The notes under the pieces: model-generated
Seen by the model: the letters and a program-made list of their open reading frames with translations, nothing else
What the model was told of the DNA's origin: nothing
The model's database searches: none
Part shown: piece after piece, positions 28,681-35,695 of the stretch
How the letters are laid out: each line of letters begins with the position of its first letter
Numbering within the stretch: position 1 is the stretch's first letter
NCBI RefSeq assembly: GCF_001027925.1
Contig: NZ_LECT01000024.1
Location: forward strand, 1-64,000
DNA length: 64,000 nucleotides
Reading direction: 5' to 3'
Origin: Rhodopirellula islandica
Lineage (GTDB): Bacteria > Planctomycetota > Planctomycetia > Pirellulales > Pirellulaceae
Program-made: the position numbers and the translations under genes

Positions 28681-29158
28681 TCGCCGCTCCGCGGCTTGGA
28701 GGACGCGGGTTTGCAACCGAGACCTCGGGTTGAAAACCCGAGGCTGACAACTGTCACCGCTCCGCGGTTGTTGGCACCCACCGACGCGCACGACCAGTCG
28801 CGGAGCGACGACAGCCGAGAGCCTTGGGTTTTCAACCCAAGGTCATCCGCCTGCTGCACACAAGCCCTCAAGTCGCGGAGCGACGACAGTTGGTCGCCGC
28901 CGCCAAATGATCCCCGGGGACACTCCCCGTGCGATGGGCTCCCCAGCCGTCCACACCCGATGGAAATCCGCCGCAACCGCAGGCCCCCACTCACCAACTT
29001 GACCCTTTTTCGTGCTGCTTTCGAATTTTACCCCCGCTCCCCATTCAATTTGGGTGGAGTTTGCCGGCTGAGGTGCCGATGACGAAGCAAGGCGATTCAT
29101 TCAAGTCGAATGGATCGTTCGTTTGTCCTCCCACCTGTTCGAGACACGGATCGTCCCG
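28681..29158. repeat. Hairpin-rich intergenic spacer
   Basis: A gene-free stretch with at least two members of the short hairpin family seen near comM: CCTCGGGTTGAAAACCCGAGG near 28728-28748 and CTTGGGTTTTCAACCCAAGG near 28822-28842, each flanked by GTCGCGGAGCGACGACAG-type sequence (28797-28815 and 28872-28890). It ends upstream of the Cys-rich lipoprotein gene, whose promoter probably lies near 28985-29110. Confidence 0.6.
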
Positions 29159-29806
29159 ATGAAATCCTCCTGTGCTGTCGTGTTGACGCTGGTCTGTTTG
29201 CTGATGTCGACCGGATGTGTCGGTCCCATGTGGAACGCTTGCGGCCCCTGTGGTCCCGGAGTCGGTTGCGACAGCGGCGCCTGCGGTGACTCGTGTGGCG
29301 GCTGTGGCTCCTGCGACGGATGCGGCGAACTGTACATCGACCCGTGGATCAACGAACCCGCCGATTGCTACGACCCATGTGATTCGTGCGGCAACTACAA
29401 CGGCCAATCCTGTGGCAAGTGCCGAGCGGTCTTCTCCGGCATCAAGAGCATCTGGGGATACAAATGCGACGACGGTTGCAGCACCGGATGCGACAGCTGT
29501 GCGGGCGGTCGACCCTTTTTCCCGCCTGCTGATCTGGGTGGATGCGATGGCTGTGGCGGATGCGACTCGTGCTCGGGTGGCTGCGATTCCTGTTCGGGCG
29601 GGTGCGATTCCTGTTCCGGCGGATCGTATGGTCACTCTTCCGATGGCGTGATCCTGCACGAAGGCGAAACGATCATCAGCGACAGCGGTCACGGGCAAAC
29701 CTCGACCGTGGCAGCCCGCACCGCGCAAAACCGTCGCAGCTCACCGGCTCGCCAGATCTACCGCACGCGATCCGTCAACGGGCAGCAACCCACGTTGGCT
29801 TACTGA
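29159..29806 (+). CDS. Cysteine-rich lipoprotein with CDSCSGG repeats
   Basis: A 215-residue protein starting MKSSCAVVLTLVCLLMSTGC, a lipoprotein signal with lipobox MSTGC. The mature part to about residue 160 holds around 35 cysteines in CG/CD clusters (CGPCGPGVGCDSGACGDSCG; three consecutive CDSCSGG units near 140-160). The C-terminal 55 residues are Cys-free and Ser/Arg rich. Such spacing could form disulphide-stabilised surface protein or metal-binding clusters. I recognise no family. It overlaps the convergent gene's stop by 7 bp. The start is chosen because it begins the signal peptide; an upstream ATG has none. Confidence 0.78.
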   Translation: MKSSCAVVLTLVCLLMSTGCVGPMWNACGPCGPGVGCDSGACGDSCGGCGSCDGCGELYIDPWINEPADCYDPCDSCGNYNGQSCGKCRAVFSGIKSIWGYKCDDGCSTGCDSCAGGRPFFPPADLGGCDGCGGCDSCSGGCDSCSGGCDSCSGGSYGHSSDGVILHEGETIISDSGHGQTSTVAARTAQNRRSSPARQIYRTRSVNGQQPTLAY

Positions 29807-31116
29807 GCAGAAGGTTGAAGCAACGGCTCGACCTGGCAAACTCTCCAACCTCGATGGTTGACCTCCGCGATGACCTGAGCATCAGCCTGGTCGGGCACAA
29901 ACACGCAGACGTCGTTGGCATCCAACGAGTCCAAGTCGACATCGCCGAGTGACCGCCATTCGTTTTCCGCGGTCCAGCCCTGGTCGCGACCTTCGGCTTG
30001 ATAGCGATAGCGTTCTTCGGCGGGCAAGCCATCTCGAACGGCTGCCGGGCCGTAGACGACCGGTCGCACCCCCATGGCGGTCGCGGCCGATCGCCGAATC
30101 GCGATTCCAAACGGTTCGTAGTCCCACCGCGAGACGTGGGACCGAAACGTTCGCCGCCGCAGCAATTCTGGCAGCGGCACGGCGGACAGGCAAACCACAC
30201 GGTGTTCACTCTTGGACGTCGTCGCTCCTGCAATCAAACGCCGCATCCGCACGATGCGTCGCAGCGAGTCCAGCGATTCTCGCGAGGCCGCCTCGTCGGA
30301 CCCCAGCAGCATCTCGTCGTAGTACTGAGGCCACGACTGGCCCGGCCAAGGCCCATCGCACCGACGCGTGCAGTGAACCAACCATTCGTCTTGCTCGAGC
30401 ACGGATGGCATCGGCGACACGGTGGGGGAACTTGGTTCGCGTCGCGGCAAGGGTTCATCGGAAGCAGTGGAGGACGTTCGAGGCAGGAACCTTCCCAGGG
30501 CCCCGGCTTCCAACACGCGTTCGGCTGCCTTGGGATCGTCCATGCCGACTCGGACACCAAACGGATCGACTTCCAAGCGACGCAGGACCGCCTGTTCGAT
30601 CTTGCCTCCGCGACGTAGGTGCAACACATCGACGCGGTCCGCCACCGCGATGATCCACTCATCCCGATGTTGGGCGATCTTATGGAAGGCGATGTTGGGT
30701 GGCAGCGAGCCGAGTTGTTCGGGCGAGGCCAGTTGGGAGGCGTCCCAGCGAACCAGCGGCAGGTCGAACGTCTTGGCCGCTTGAGTGACCCAGGGTTCCG
30801 CCGCCGACTTCTGGATCGTCACCACGTGTTCGCGGTGCTCGCGAGCGTCCATCATGGAAGCTGCCAGTTGCCGGGCCATTTCGCGGTGTCGGACTGGGCT
30901 GTGCCCCAACCGGCTGCAGATGGGGGCCAAGACCGGGTGAGGCCCCCCGTGGAGGATTCGGCAGCAGGCGTCGAAGGTAGGTGGAGTCAGTTGCTGGGCC
31001 AGGCCAGGCAGCAGATGCAGCAGCCGTTGCCACCGCCGCTGGGCCCGTTTTTCCGCACCGGGGCCGTTGTCAGGGGCGGGGGAGCGGTCTGGGTTGGGTT
31101 GCGAATCAGAACGCAT
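29800..31116 (-). CDS. Conserved hypothetical protein, possible DUF2971-like C-terminus
   Basis: About 438 residues, no signal or membrane segment, Arg-rich. The N-terminal half contains YFDACCRILHGG-like helices and VVTIQKSAAEPWVTQAAKTF. The C-terminal half has HVSRWDYEPFGIAIRRSAA, VRPVVYGPA and a WTAENEWRSLGDVDLD segment. That order (G-I-A plus hydrophobic, PV.Y, then an E.EWR motif) is reminiscent of DUF2971/AbiGi-type proteins, but the resemblance is weak. A GTG start at 31182 would add 22 residues. It converges on the Cys-rich lipoprotein with overlapping stops. Confidence 0.6.
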   Translation of the reverse strand: MRSDSQPNPDRSPAPDNGPGAEKRAQRRWQRLLHLLPGLAQQLTPPTFDACCRILHGGPHPVLAPICSRLGHSPVRHREMARQLAASMMDAREHREHVVTIQKSAAEPWVTQAAKTFDLPLVRWDASQLASPEQLGSLPPNIAFHKIAQHRDEWIIAVADRVDVLHLRRGGKIEQAVLRRLEVDPFGVRVGMDDPKAAERVLEAGALGRFLPRTSSTASDEPLPRREPSSPTVSPMPSVLEQDEWLVHCTRRCDGPWPGQSWPQYYDEMLLGSDEAASRESLDSLRRIVRMRRLIAGATTSKSEHRVVCLSAVPLPELLRRRTFRSHVSRWDYEPFGIAIRRSAATAMGVRPVVYGPAAVRDGLPAEERYRYQAEGRDQGWTAENEWRSLGDVDLDSLDANDVCVFVPDQADAQVIAEVNHRGWRVCQVEPLLQPSAQ

Positions 31117-31322
31117 GGCCGAGCCGTGGAAAGCGGAACGGAGCCCTTGGGAGGGCGAGATCGGGAGCGAACGTCTGTCCACGTTAGCAGTTTTGCGGGT
31201 CCGGTTAGGCAGGCGGCGTCAAAACGAATCCCCCCGGAATGAAAATCCAGAGAAAACCCGCCTTGAATCGCCGCCGGGCACCAGCTAACATTCGCCCCAC
31301 ACGAGTCGGAAACGACTCGGAA

Positions 31323-31395
31323 TCCCCTGTAGCTCAGTTGGTAGAGCAGGCGGCTGTTAACCGCCTTGTCGCAGGTTCGAGTCCTGCCGGGGGAG
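31323..31395 (+). tRNA. tRNA-Asn (GUU)
   Basis: A 73-base cloverleaf. Acceptor TCCCCTG pairs with CGGGGGA (one G-T pair), the D arm has AGCTCAGTTGGTAGAGC, and the anticodon stem GGCGG/CCGCC carries loop CTGTTAA with anticodon GTT. The T arm is GCAGGTTCGAGTCCTGC and the discriminator base is G. CCA is not encoded. A strong intrinsic terminator follows 28 bases downstream. An accessory region with CcbP-like and toxin genes begins immediately after. Confidence 0.96.
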
Positions 31396-31423
31396 CTGAG
31401 AGATCAGTCTCCAAGCATTCTGA

Positions 31424-31457
31424 CCCCGTACAACCCAGCGTTGTACGGGGTTTTTTT
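31424..31457 (+). terminator. Intrinsic terminator of tRNA-Asn
   Basis: A perfect 11-bp stem, CCCCGTACAAC and GTTGTACGGGG around a CCAGC loop, followed by seven T residues. It is the strongest terminator in the window and lies 28 bp past the tRNA 3' end. Confidence 0.95.
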
Positions 31458-31470
31458 GTGTCGTCGCTCT

Positions 31471-31542
31471 CAGGTCCCAGTGATCCCGAGAGGCGTGGGC
31501 CGGACCAAGCGGAGCGCTGTTCCGGCAATCCAAAGCGGATCG
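31471..31542. repeat. 72-bp dispersed repeat, copy 1
   Basis: Starts CAGGTCCCAGTGATCCCGAG and ends AAAGCGGATCG. A second 72-bp copy with two or three differences is at 33398-33469. Both lie a few bases after a terminator-like hairpin. The inner part GGGCCGGACCAAGCGGAGCG resembles the reverse complement of the element ends at about 33482-33522 and 38890-38925. Confidence 0.75.
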
Positions 31543-31625
31543 GGTAAGATGGCTGGCACGATCCGTTTCCATCCGTTTCCCAGCAAGATGAGCTGGAGGA
31601 AGCTAAACGCCTTTCGATCGAACTG

Positions 31626-31763
31626 ATGAAGCGGGGCAGCTACCAAGTCGCGTGCAGTGACGAGGGCTTGATGAGTTATGAAATTGAAGACTGCTTGAAA
31701 CCAGTCATCAAGGCGGTCAAACGTGTCGGTGGTGAATCGGCAAAGCAATGGCTGTCAAAATGA
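31626..31763 (+). CDS. Small ORF or gene remnant
   Basis: A 45-codon frame starting MKRGSYQVACSDEGLMSYEI and ending AKQWLSK. The frame stays open for about 20 codons upstream (DELEEAKRLSIEL) without a start, so it may be the 3' end of a decayed gene whose 5' part was replaced by the 72-bp repeat. The composition looks protein-like and amphipathic. It ends 25 bp before the CcbP-like gene. I recognise no family. Confidence 0.3.
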   Translation: MKRGSYQVACSDEGLMSYEIEDCLKPVIKAVKRVGGESAKQWLSK

Positions 31764-31788
31764 TCAGAGCTGATGAAGGAGGCTTCAT

Positions 31789-32172
31789 TTGCGACGCGGA
31801 ACTAGGAAAGTTGGCGGAGTCGAAATCGTGAAGATTACTTATCCAGCTTGGCTGACCAAGTGTGACCCGGCTGAGATCGGAGAGGCCTACGAGGAGGCTA
31901 CCGATGATTGCTACGGAGACGAGCAGGCCTCGGGCTTAGTCGACATGGCCATTCAAGAAATCGTTGTACCATTCACCGCAATCGCCCTCGGGAAACGGGT
32001 CGAAGTTGTCAATGCTGCTCCTGCTACGAACGCTGCTTGGGGCGTCGATCTGATCGTCAAATCAGGCAAGAAACAGTTTCCAATTTCCGCCTCATCAGTC
32101 GAACTCTGTGAACCGTTTCCTGAAGGCCATCTCTATCTCGCTGCGTTGCTAGTTTGGCACTCCAAAATGTGA
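31789..32172 (+). CDS. CcbP-like putative calcium-binding protein
   Basis: A 127-residue acidic protein. The segment CYGDEQASGLVDMAIQEIVV followed by PFTAIALGKRVEVV and a later FPISASSVEL resembles the CcbP calcium-binding protein family (pattern GD.E....L.. .L..PF.A..LG..V.V). The match is from memory and moderate. The start is uncertain. TTG at 31789 sits six bases after a strong GAAGGAGG ribosome site (31775-31782), while GTG at 31828 gives MKITYPAWLTK, also with a GGAG upstream. CcbP in cyanobacteria buffers Ca2+; no role is known in planctomycetes. Confidence 0.55.
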   Translation: MRRGTRKVGGVEIVKITYPAWLTKCDPAEIGEAYEEATDDCYGDEQASGLVDMAIQEIVVPFTAIALGKRVEVVNAAPATNAAWGVDLIVKSGKKQFPISASSVELCEPFPEGHLYLAALLVWHSKM

Positions 32173-32208
32173 CATGCATCGTAGACAAACGTGAAGTGAC
32201 TCCGGGTC

Positions 32209-32760
32209 TCAATAGTCGCTGGCCGGTTTGCCGTTCGCGTAGAGGCGTACCAACCGACAAGGCAATTCCAAATCGCTGTTATCGTAAACCAAGACATGGG
32301 GCAAGCATGCAATGGCTCGCTGAAGGTTTGCTTTCGTTCGCTCGAATCGCGATTTTAACTTTTCATCGGGCACGTCATGCCCACCCTGGCTGGTGCGCAT
32401 CGCTACGCGTCGGATCGATTCACCGACATCATGCACCTGAATAAAGATCAACGCCACGGTGTAGTCCGCTTCAGCGTACCTGGCGAGAGTGTCTACTTTG
32501 TCGCCGACGGGATCGGAGAGCACCGTTTCAAAGATAAAACTCTCGCGCTGACTCACGAGCGACGATCGTATTGCTGCTGCCACCTCAGCCGCTTCGTAAG
32601 CGCCGATCTCCAGTCCCTCAGCGATGACATCCGCGTTAATGAAACGAAGTCCACAGTCGGAAAGAAAGGATTCAAAGAAGGTTGATTTGCCCGCGCCATT
32701 CGAGCCGGCAATGGCGACAACGATGGGCCTTTGGTCAAGGAACGCAAACGGCAGACTCAA
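32209..32760 (-). CDS. Zeta-type toxin / P-loop kinase
   Basis: A 183-residue P-loop protein. Walker A is AGSNGAGKSTFFE near residue 18-30, followed by INADVIAEGL, the zeta-like N-A-D motif, and ESFIFETVLSD near 73-83. Zeta toxins phosphorylate UDP-N-acetylglucosamine, blocking cell-wall synthesis; relatives may act on other small molecules. The start is TTG at 32760, sharing TTGA with the stop of the upstream antitoxin gene, so translation is probably coupled. It is a short member, close to the bacterial predicted ABC-type ATPase (COG4185) group. Confidence 0.85.
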   Translation of the reverse strand: MSLPFAFLDQRPIVVAIAGSNGAGKSTFFESFLSDCGLRFINADVIAEGLEIGAYEAAEVAAAIRSSLVSQRESFIFETVLSDPVGDKVDTLARYAEADYTVALIFIQVHDVGESIRRVAMRTSQGGHDVPDEKLKSRFERTKANLQRAIACLPHVLVYDNSDLELPCRLVRLYANGKPASDY

Positions 32761-33134
32761 TGTTCGTTCTCGACTTCCACAAACTGCCGTTCGACAAATC
32801 GACCAATCGTTTCCGTGCCGTCGGCTTCAACGCGTCGAAGTAGCTCCTGATTGCCGTGGACAGGCTTGTAATGTGGATAGGGACGCTTCTCCAGATAAGC
32901 GTCAACCTGCTTGCGACCTTTGGCGGTATCGACATCAGCAATCGCTTGGGAAAGGGAACGCTCGGAACCGGACCGCTGAAGCAACATCGAACGGTCGCCG
33001 CGCAGAAGTGGTTCGATGGATTTTCCCAATCCGGCCCAGAATTCAATCTGTCCGGCGATGCTTCGCTGCGAGAACGGCACAACCGTTCGTGCGTCGTCGA
33101 CAAGTTCGTCCGATAGTTTCACTGGCTGTCCCAT
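32757..33134 (-). CDS. ParD-like antitoxin of the zeta module
   Basis: A 125-residue protein. The first 60 residues (VKLSDELVDDARTVVPFSQR, then SIAGQIEFWAGLGK) resemble the ParD-like/TA_inclusion antitoxin domain with a ribbon-helix-helix character. The rest is charged and probably wraps the toxin. It overlaps the toxin by four bases, as expected for a toxin-antitoxin operon with antitoxin first. A perfect inverted repeat lies 20 bp upstream of its start and is the likely autoregulatory operator. Confidence 0.85.
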   Translation of the reverse strand: MGQPVKLSDELVDDARTVVPFSQRSIAGQIEFWAGLGKSIEPLLRGDRSMLLQRSGSERSLSQAIADVDTAKGRKQVDAYLEKRPYPHYKPVHGNQELLRRVEADGTETIGRFVERQFVEVENEH

Positions 33135-33153
33135 GAATCACCTCTACCTACAT

Positions 33154-33170
33154 GGTAGCATTTTGCTACC
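33154..33170. promoter_or_regulatory. Palindromic operator of the toxin-antitoxin operon
   Basis: GGTAGCA, TTT, TGCTACC: a perfect 7-bp inverted repeat with a 3-base centre, 20 bp upstream of the antitoxin ATG. Placement and symmetry fit binding of a ribbon-helix-helix antitoxin dimer pair over the promoter. The repressor is inferred. Confidence 0.7.
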
Positions 33171-33346
33171 GACCAGTCCAGCAATTCCGAAAACCAGAGC
33201 GAAGCGGACGCGAAACGTGTCTCTGCTTGTTCGTCAGGCGCCGTGATTTGCGGTGTTTTTGGCCGTTCGACGTGAACCACTCAGGCAACCGAGCCAACCC
33301 CGATTTGAGCTGAATTTAGAAAAGCGAAAACTCTCGCGAACCAATC

Positions 33347-33383
33347 AACGCCCGTCGGTCAAGCATGACCCGCGGGCGTTTCT
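33347..33383 (+). terminator. Terminator-like hairpin
   Basis: AACGCCCG at 33347-33354 pairs with CGGGCGTT at 33373-33380 around an 18-base loop, followed by a short T-rich tail. No gene on the plus strand ends just before it, so it may be a remnant of a displaced gene or part of the repeat that follows at 33398. Confidence 0.5.
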
Positions 33384-33397
33384 CGTTTCCGCCCCCT

Positions 33398-33525
33398 CAG
33401 GTCCCAGTGATCCCGCGAGGCGTGGGCCGGAACAAGCGGAGCGCTGTTCCGGCAATCCAAAGCGGATCGTCGTGTGTTGCTGGAACGGCGTCGCGTTGTT
33501 CCTTGGTCCGGCCTACTTCAATCGC
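33398..33525. repeat. 72-bp dispersed repeat, copy 2, with inverted partner
   Basis: The first 72 bases equal the copy at 31471-31542 almost exactly. The element then continues to GTCGCGTTGTTCCTTGGTCC and ends near GGCCTAC. This right end is roughly the reverse complement of GGGCCGGAACAAGCGGAGCG in the left part, so the whole 128 bp looks like one MITE-like unit with imperfect inverted ends. A right-end-only copy is at about 38888-38927. Confidence 0.6.
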
Positions 33526-33612
33526 TGAATGCTGCCATCGGCTGTTCGCAAAACCGGTTGATGTGAAAGCTTGGTTGGCGTCACGGTGCGAAACGCAAAT
33601 GAACTGAGGTTG

Positions 33613-34605
33613 TCATTCGATGCGATTGCAGAACTGCGAGACCGCAGGTTTGGATTGCCGATACGAGACGATTCTTACATCGAGACCGTGCGACTTCGTT
33701 TTCAAAAACGCTCTTTCGATCGCGCTGATGATCCAGGCGTCGTCATTGCCAAACACGCCTCCGCCGAGCAGCGTGAGGTAGACGACGTTGACGCCGGTGC
33801 GTGACGCGTTGATAGCGGCGGCCAGTAGTGTTGCTTCATAGGCGGCGTCGAGGATCAGCTTGGCGAAGTCCGTCCACAACTTGGCACGCTGGCCACCGTA
33901 GGCAACCGGCAGCGCGGAGCAATACGCTTGGCTGACGCGATGTTCAGCACCCGGAAGCGTCACGTCGGCTTGCCATTGCAGGCCGATTCGCAACTCGCCG
34001 CGAAGTTCGTCCAAGTCCGATTCGCTTGCCGATTGGAGACGATCCGTGATGCGGCGAAGGCCATCGTCGGACGGGAAAAGATAGCCGTTTTGCATTTGCC
34101 AAAGCTGGCCGTCTTGGTTGCCGAGTTTGCTTCCCAGATTGGCGGAGCAGTCGATTTGATGGTCGGCGGATTGGCCGATGCGGTCGCCGAACGGTGCAAA
34201 GTAGTTGCGATAGATCGTGCCGGCTCCGCACGCGATCGCGCACGCCGGGCCTTGCGTTGGGTCGTTCTCATAGATGCCGACGCCGCGTTCAGGAGTGACC
34301 GAAGGGCCGGTCATTTCCAACAGATTGAATTGTGACGCGACTTGGAACAGATCGCCCGCGTTGGCCGAGTCCGCGTGCAACTGGCGAACGTCGCCAACGT
34401 GTTCGCGAATCGTCGACGGATGCGTCCGAACGTCAAGTTGCGAAACGGTTTGGCGAAGTTCCGATAACTTCGGTGTTTCCAAACGTCCGAACGCAAATCG
34501 TTTTCCGTTGGGGCAAACGATTTGATCGCTTTCGATCGATAATTCTCGGCGAACCTGTTCAGGCGATTCTTCCTCGATTCCGGTAAGCTCTGTCAACCAA
34601 GTCAT
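33613..34605 (-). CDS. Macro-domain-like protein
   Basis: A 330-residue soluble protein. The start MTWLTELTGIEEESPEQVRR is chosen because upstream codons overlap the divergent gene's leader. The N-terminal two thirds carries VASQFNLLEMTGPSVTPERG and ACAIACGAGTIYRNYF, which resemble the start of macro domains (a hydrophobic strand then an N/C-A-A-G turn). The C-terminal part has AAYEATLLAAAINASRTG followed by VYLTLLGGGVFGNDDAWI, matching the second macro-domain ligand loop G-G-G-V-F-G. Macro domains bind or hydrolyse ADP-ribose and its conjugates. The fit is partial and the internal insert is long. The gene is divergent from a DEDDh exonuclease, 38 bp apart. Confidence 0.65.
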   Translation of the reverse strand: MTWLTELTGIEEESPEQVRRELSIESDQIVCPNGKRFAFGRLETPKLSELRQTVSQLDVRTHPSTIREHVGDVRQLHADSANAGDLFQVASQFNLLEMTGPSVTPERGVGIYENDPTQGPACAIACGAGTIYRNYFAPFGDRIGQSADHQIDCSANLGSKLGNQDGQLWQMQNGYLFPSDDGLRRITDRLQSASESDLDELRGELRIGLQWQADVTLPGAEHRVSQAYCSALPVAYGGQRAKLWTDFAKLILDAAYEATLLAAAINASRTGVNVVYLTLLGGGVFGNDDAWIISAIERAFLKTKSHGLDVRIVSYRQSKPAVSQFCNRIE

Positions 34606-34643
34606 GACGTTTGTTGTTTTTCGAGACTGAATGGACCGCCGCG

Positions 34644-35207
34644 ATGGCACGCAAATTGGATCAGATTCTCGTTGTTGATGTCGAGTCGACGTGTTGGGAC
34701 GGTGAACCGCCCGAAGGCGAGGAGAGCGAGATCATCGAGATTGGTTTGTGCCTAGTCGATGTTGCCTCTCTGAAGCGAATCGGCAAGCACAGCATTTTGG
34801 TGAAGCCAGAGCGGTCGACGATCAGCGAGTTCTGCACTGAACTGACAACGCTGACGCCGGAGATGTTCGCGGATGCTGGTACTTTGGCAGACGCGATCAA
34901 GCGTCTTAAGAGAGAGTTCGCATCGAAAGATCGGTTATGGGCGAGTTGGGGCGATTACGACCGGCGACAAATTGAACGGGTGTGCCAGTCGGCCGGCGTT
35001 GGCTATCCGTTCGGGCTGACGCATCTGAACGTGAAGACCCTGTTCGCGGTTTCGCTTGGGTTGAATCACGAGGTCGGCTTGGACGGTGCCTACAACAAAC
35101 TGGGGATGACGATGGAGGGGACGCATCACCGAGGTGATGACGATGCATGGAACATCGCGGATGTCTTATGCCGGCTTCTTTCCAAATCGCGAAAAATCGC
35201 GTTGTGA
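34644..35207 (+). CDS. DEDDh 3'-5' exonuclease
   Basis: A 187-residue exonuclease-fold protein. Exo I motif ILVVDVESTCWDG (Asp-Glu) near residue 8-20, EIIEIGLCLVD next, Exo II around WASWGDYDRRQIERVC near 105 and Exo III HHRGDDDAWNIADV near 165 with the catalytic His and Asp. It is closest in layout to the ERI-1/inhibitor-of-KinA-type RNA exonucleases (length, WASWG.YD.). Acts on RNA or DNA 3' ends. The start at ATG 34644 keeps the conserved N-terminus. The next gene starts inside its stop codon (GTGA). Confidence 0.88.
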   Translation: MARKLDQILVVDVESTCWDGEPPEGEESEIIEIGLCLVDVASLKRIGKHSILVKPERSTISEFCTELTTLTPEMFADAGTLADAIKRLKREFASKDRLWASWGDYDRRQIERVCQSAGVGYPFGLTHLNVKTLFAVSLGLNHEVGLDGAYNKLGMTMEGTHHRGDDDAWNIADVLCRLLSKSRKIAL

Positions 35208-35569
35208 AGACGATCAACGTGCTGTTCGTGTGCAGCAAGAATCAATGGCGAAGTCCGACGGCCGAGGCGATCTATCGACGCGACGATCGGGTGTCCGTTC
35301 GATCGCGTGGCACGGCGAAGGCGGCGGTGCAGACGATTCGGGCGAGCGATATCGCTTGGGCGGACGTGATTTTGGTGATGGAAGACAAGCATCGACAACG
35401 GATCTTGGCCGCCTTTCCTGGCGAAGCCAAGTTCAAGCCGATGCATGTGCTGGACATTCCGGACGACTACCGGTTCATGGACGACGAGTTGGTGGAGTTG
35501 ATCCGGTCGGCGGCGGAGCCGATCATTGCGGTTTCACTTCATGAATCAAAGCGTTTCCCGCCGAGGTAA
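35204..35569 (+). CDS. Low-molecular-weight protein tyrosine phosphatase-like protein (COG4551 type)
   Basis: A 121-residue protein. The N-terminal loop VLFVCSKNQWRSPTAEAIY corresponds to the C-x5-R-S phosphatase loop, and HVLDIPDDYRFMDDELVELI carries the acid-loop region. Family members are predicted tyrosine phosphatases; substrate unknown. The start is GTG at 35204, overlapping the exonuclease stop by four bases, which implies coupled translation. Its stop codon TAA lies inside the left end of a dispersed repeat. Confidence 0.87.
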   Translation: MKTINVLFVCSKNQWRSPTAEAIYRRDDRVSVRSRGTAKAAVQTIRASDIAWADVILVMEDKHRQRILAAFPGEAKFKPMHVLDIPDDYRFMDDELVELIRSAAEPIIAVSLHESKRFPPR

Positions 35570-35695
35570 GCAGGTCGGCAGGAGTCCTTTGGCATTTGGG
35601 CTGTTTCGGTGAGCGTCGTTGCTTCCACGTATAACCGGGGCTAACGCCCAAACGGCTCACATGGTGATGCCCGATCATGCTTGCCGTCCTGCTTA
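35567..35695. repeat. Dispersed GCAGGTCGGCAG-ended repeat, copy 2
   Basis: Starts TAAGCAGGTCGGCAGGA and ends TTGCCGTCCTGCTTA, an imperfect terminal inverted repeat of about 16 bp. Its outermost TAA and TTA are the stop codons of both flanking genes (phosphatase on the plus strand, ThuA-like on the minus strand). It holds no coding frame. Compare 26522, 38933 and 60654. Confidence 0.8.

Noticed and set aside
31471-33469. 72-bp direct repeats as attachment sites of one integrated element
   Set aside because: The repeat also appears as part of a larger inverted-ended unit and as a fragment at 38888, so it is more likely a dispersed element than an att pair; no integrase is present.
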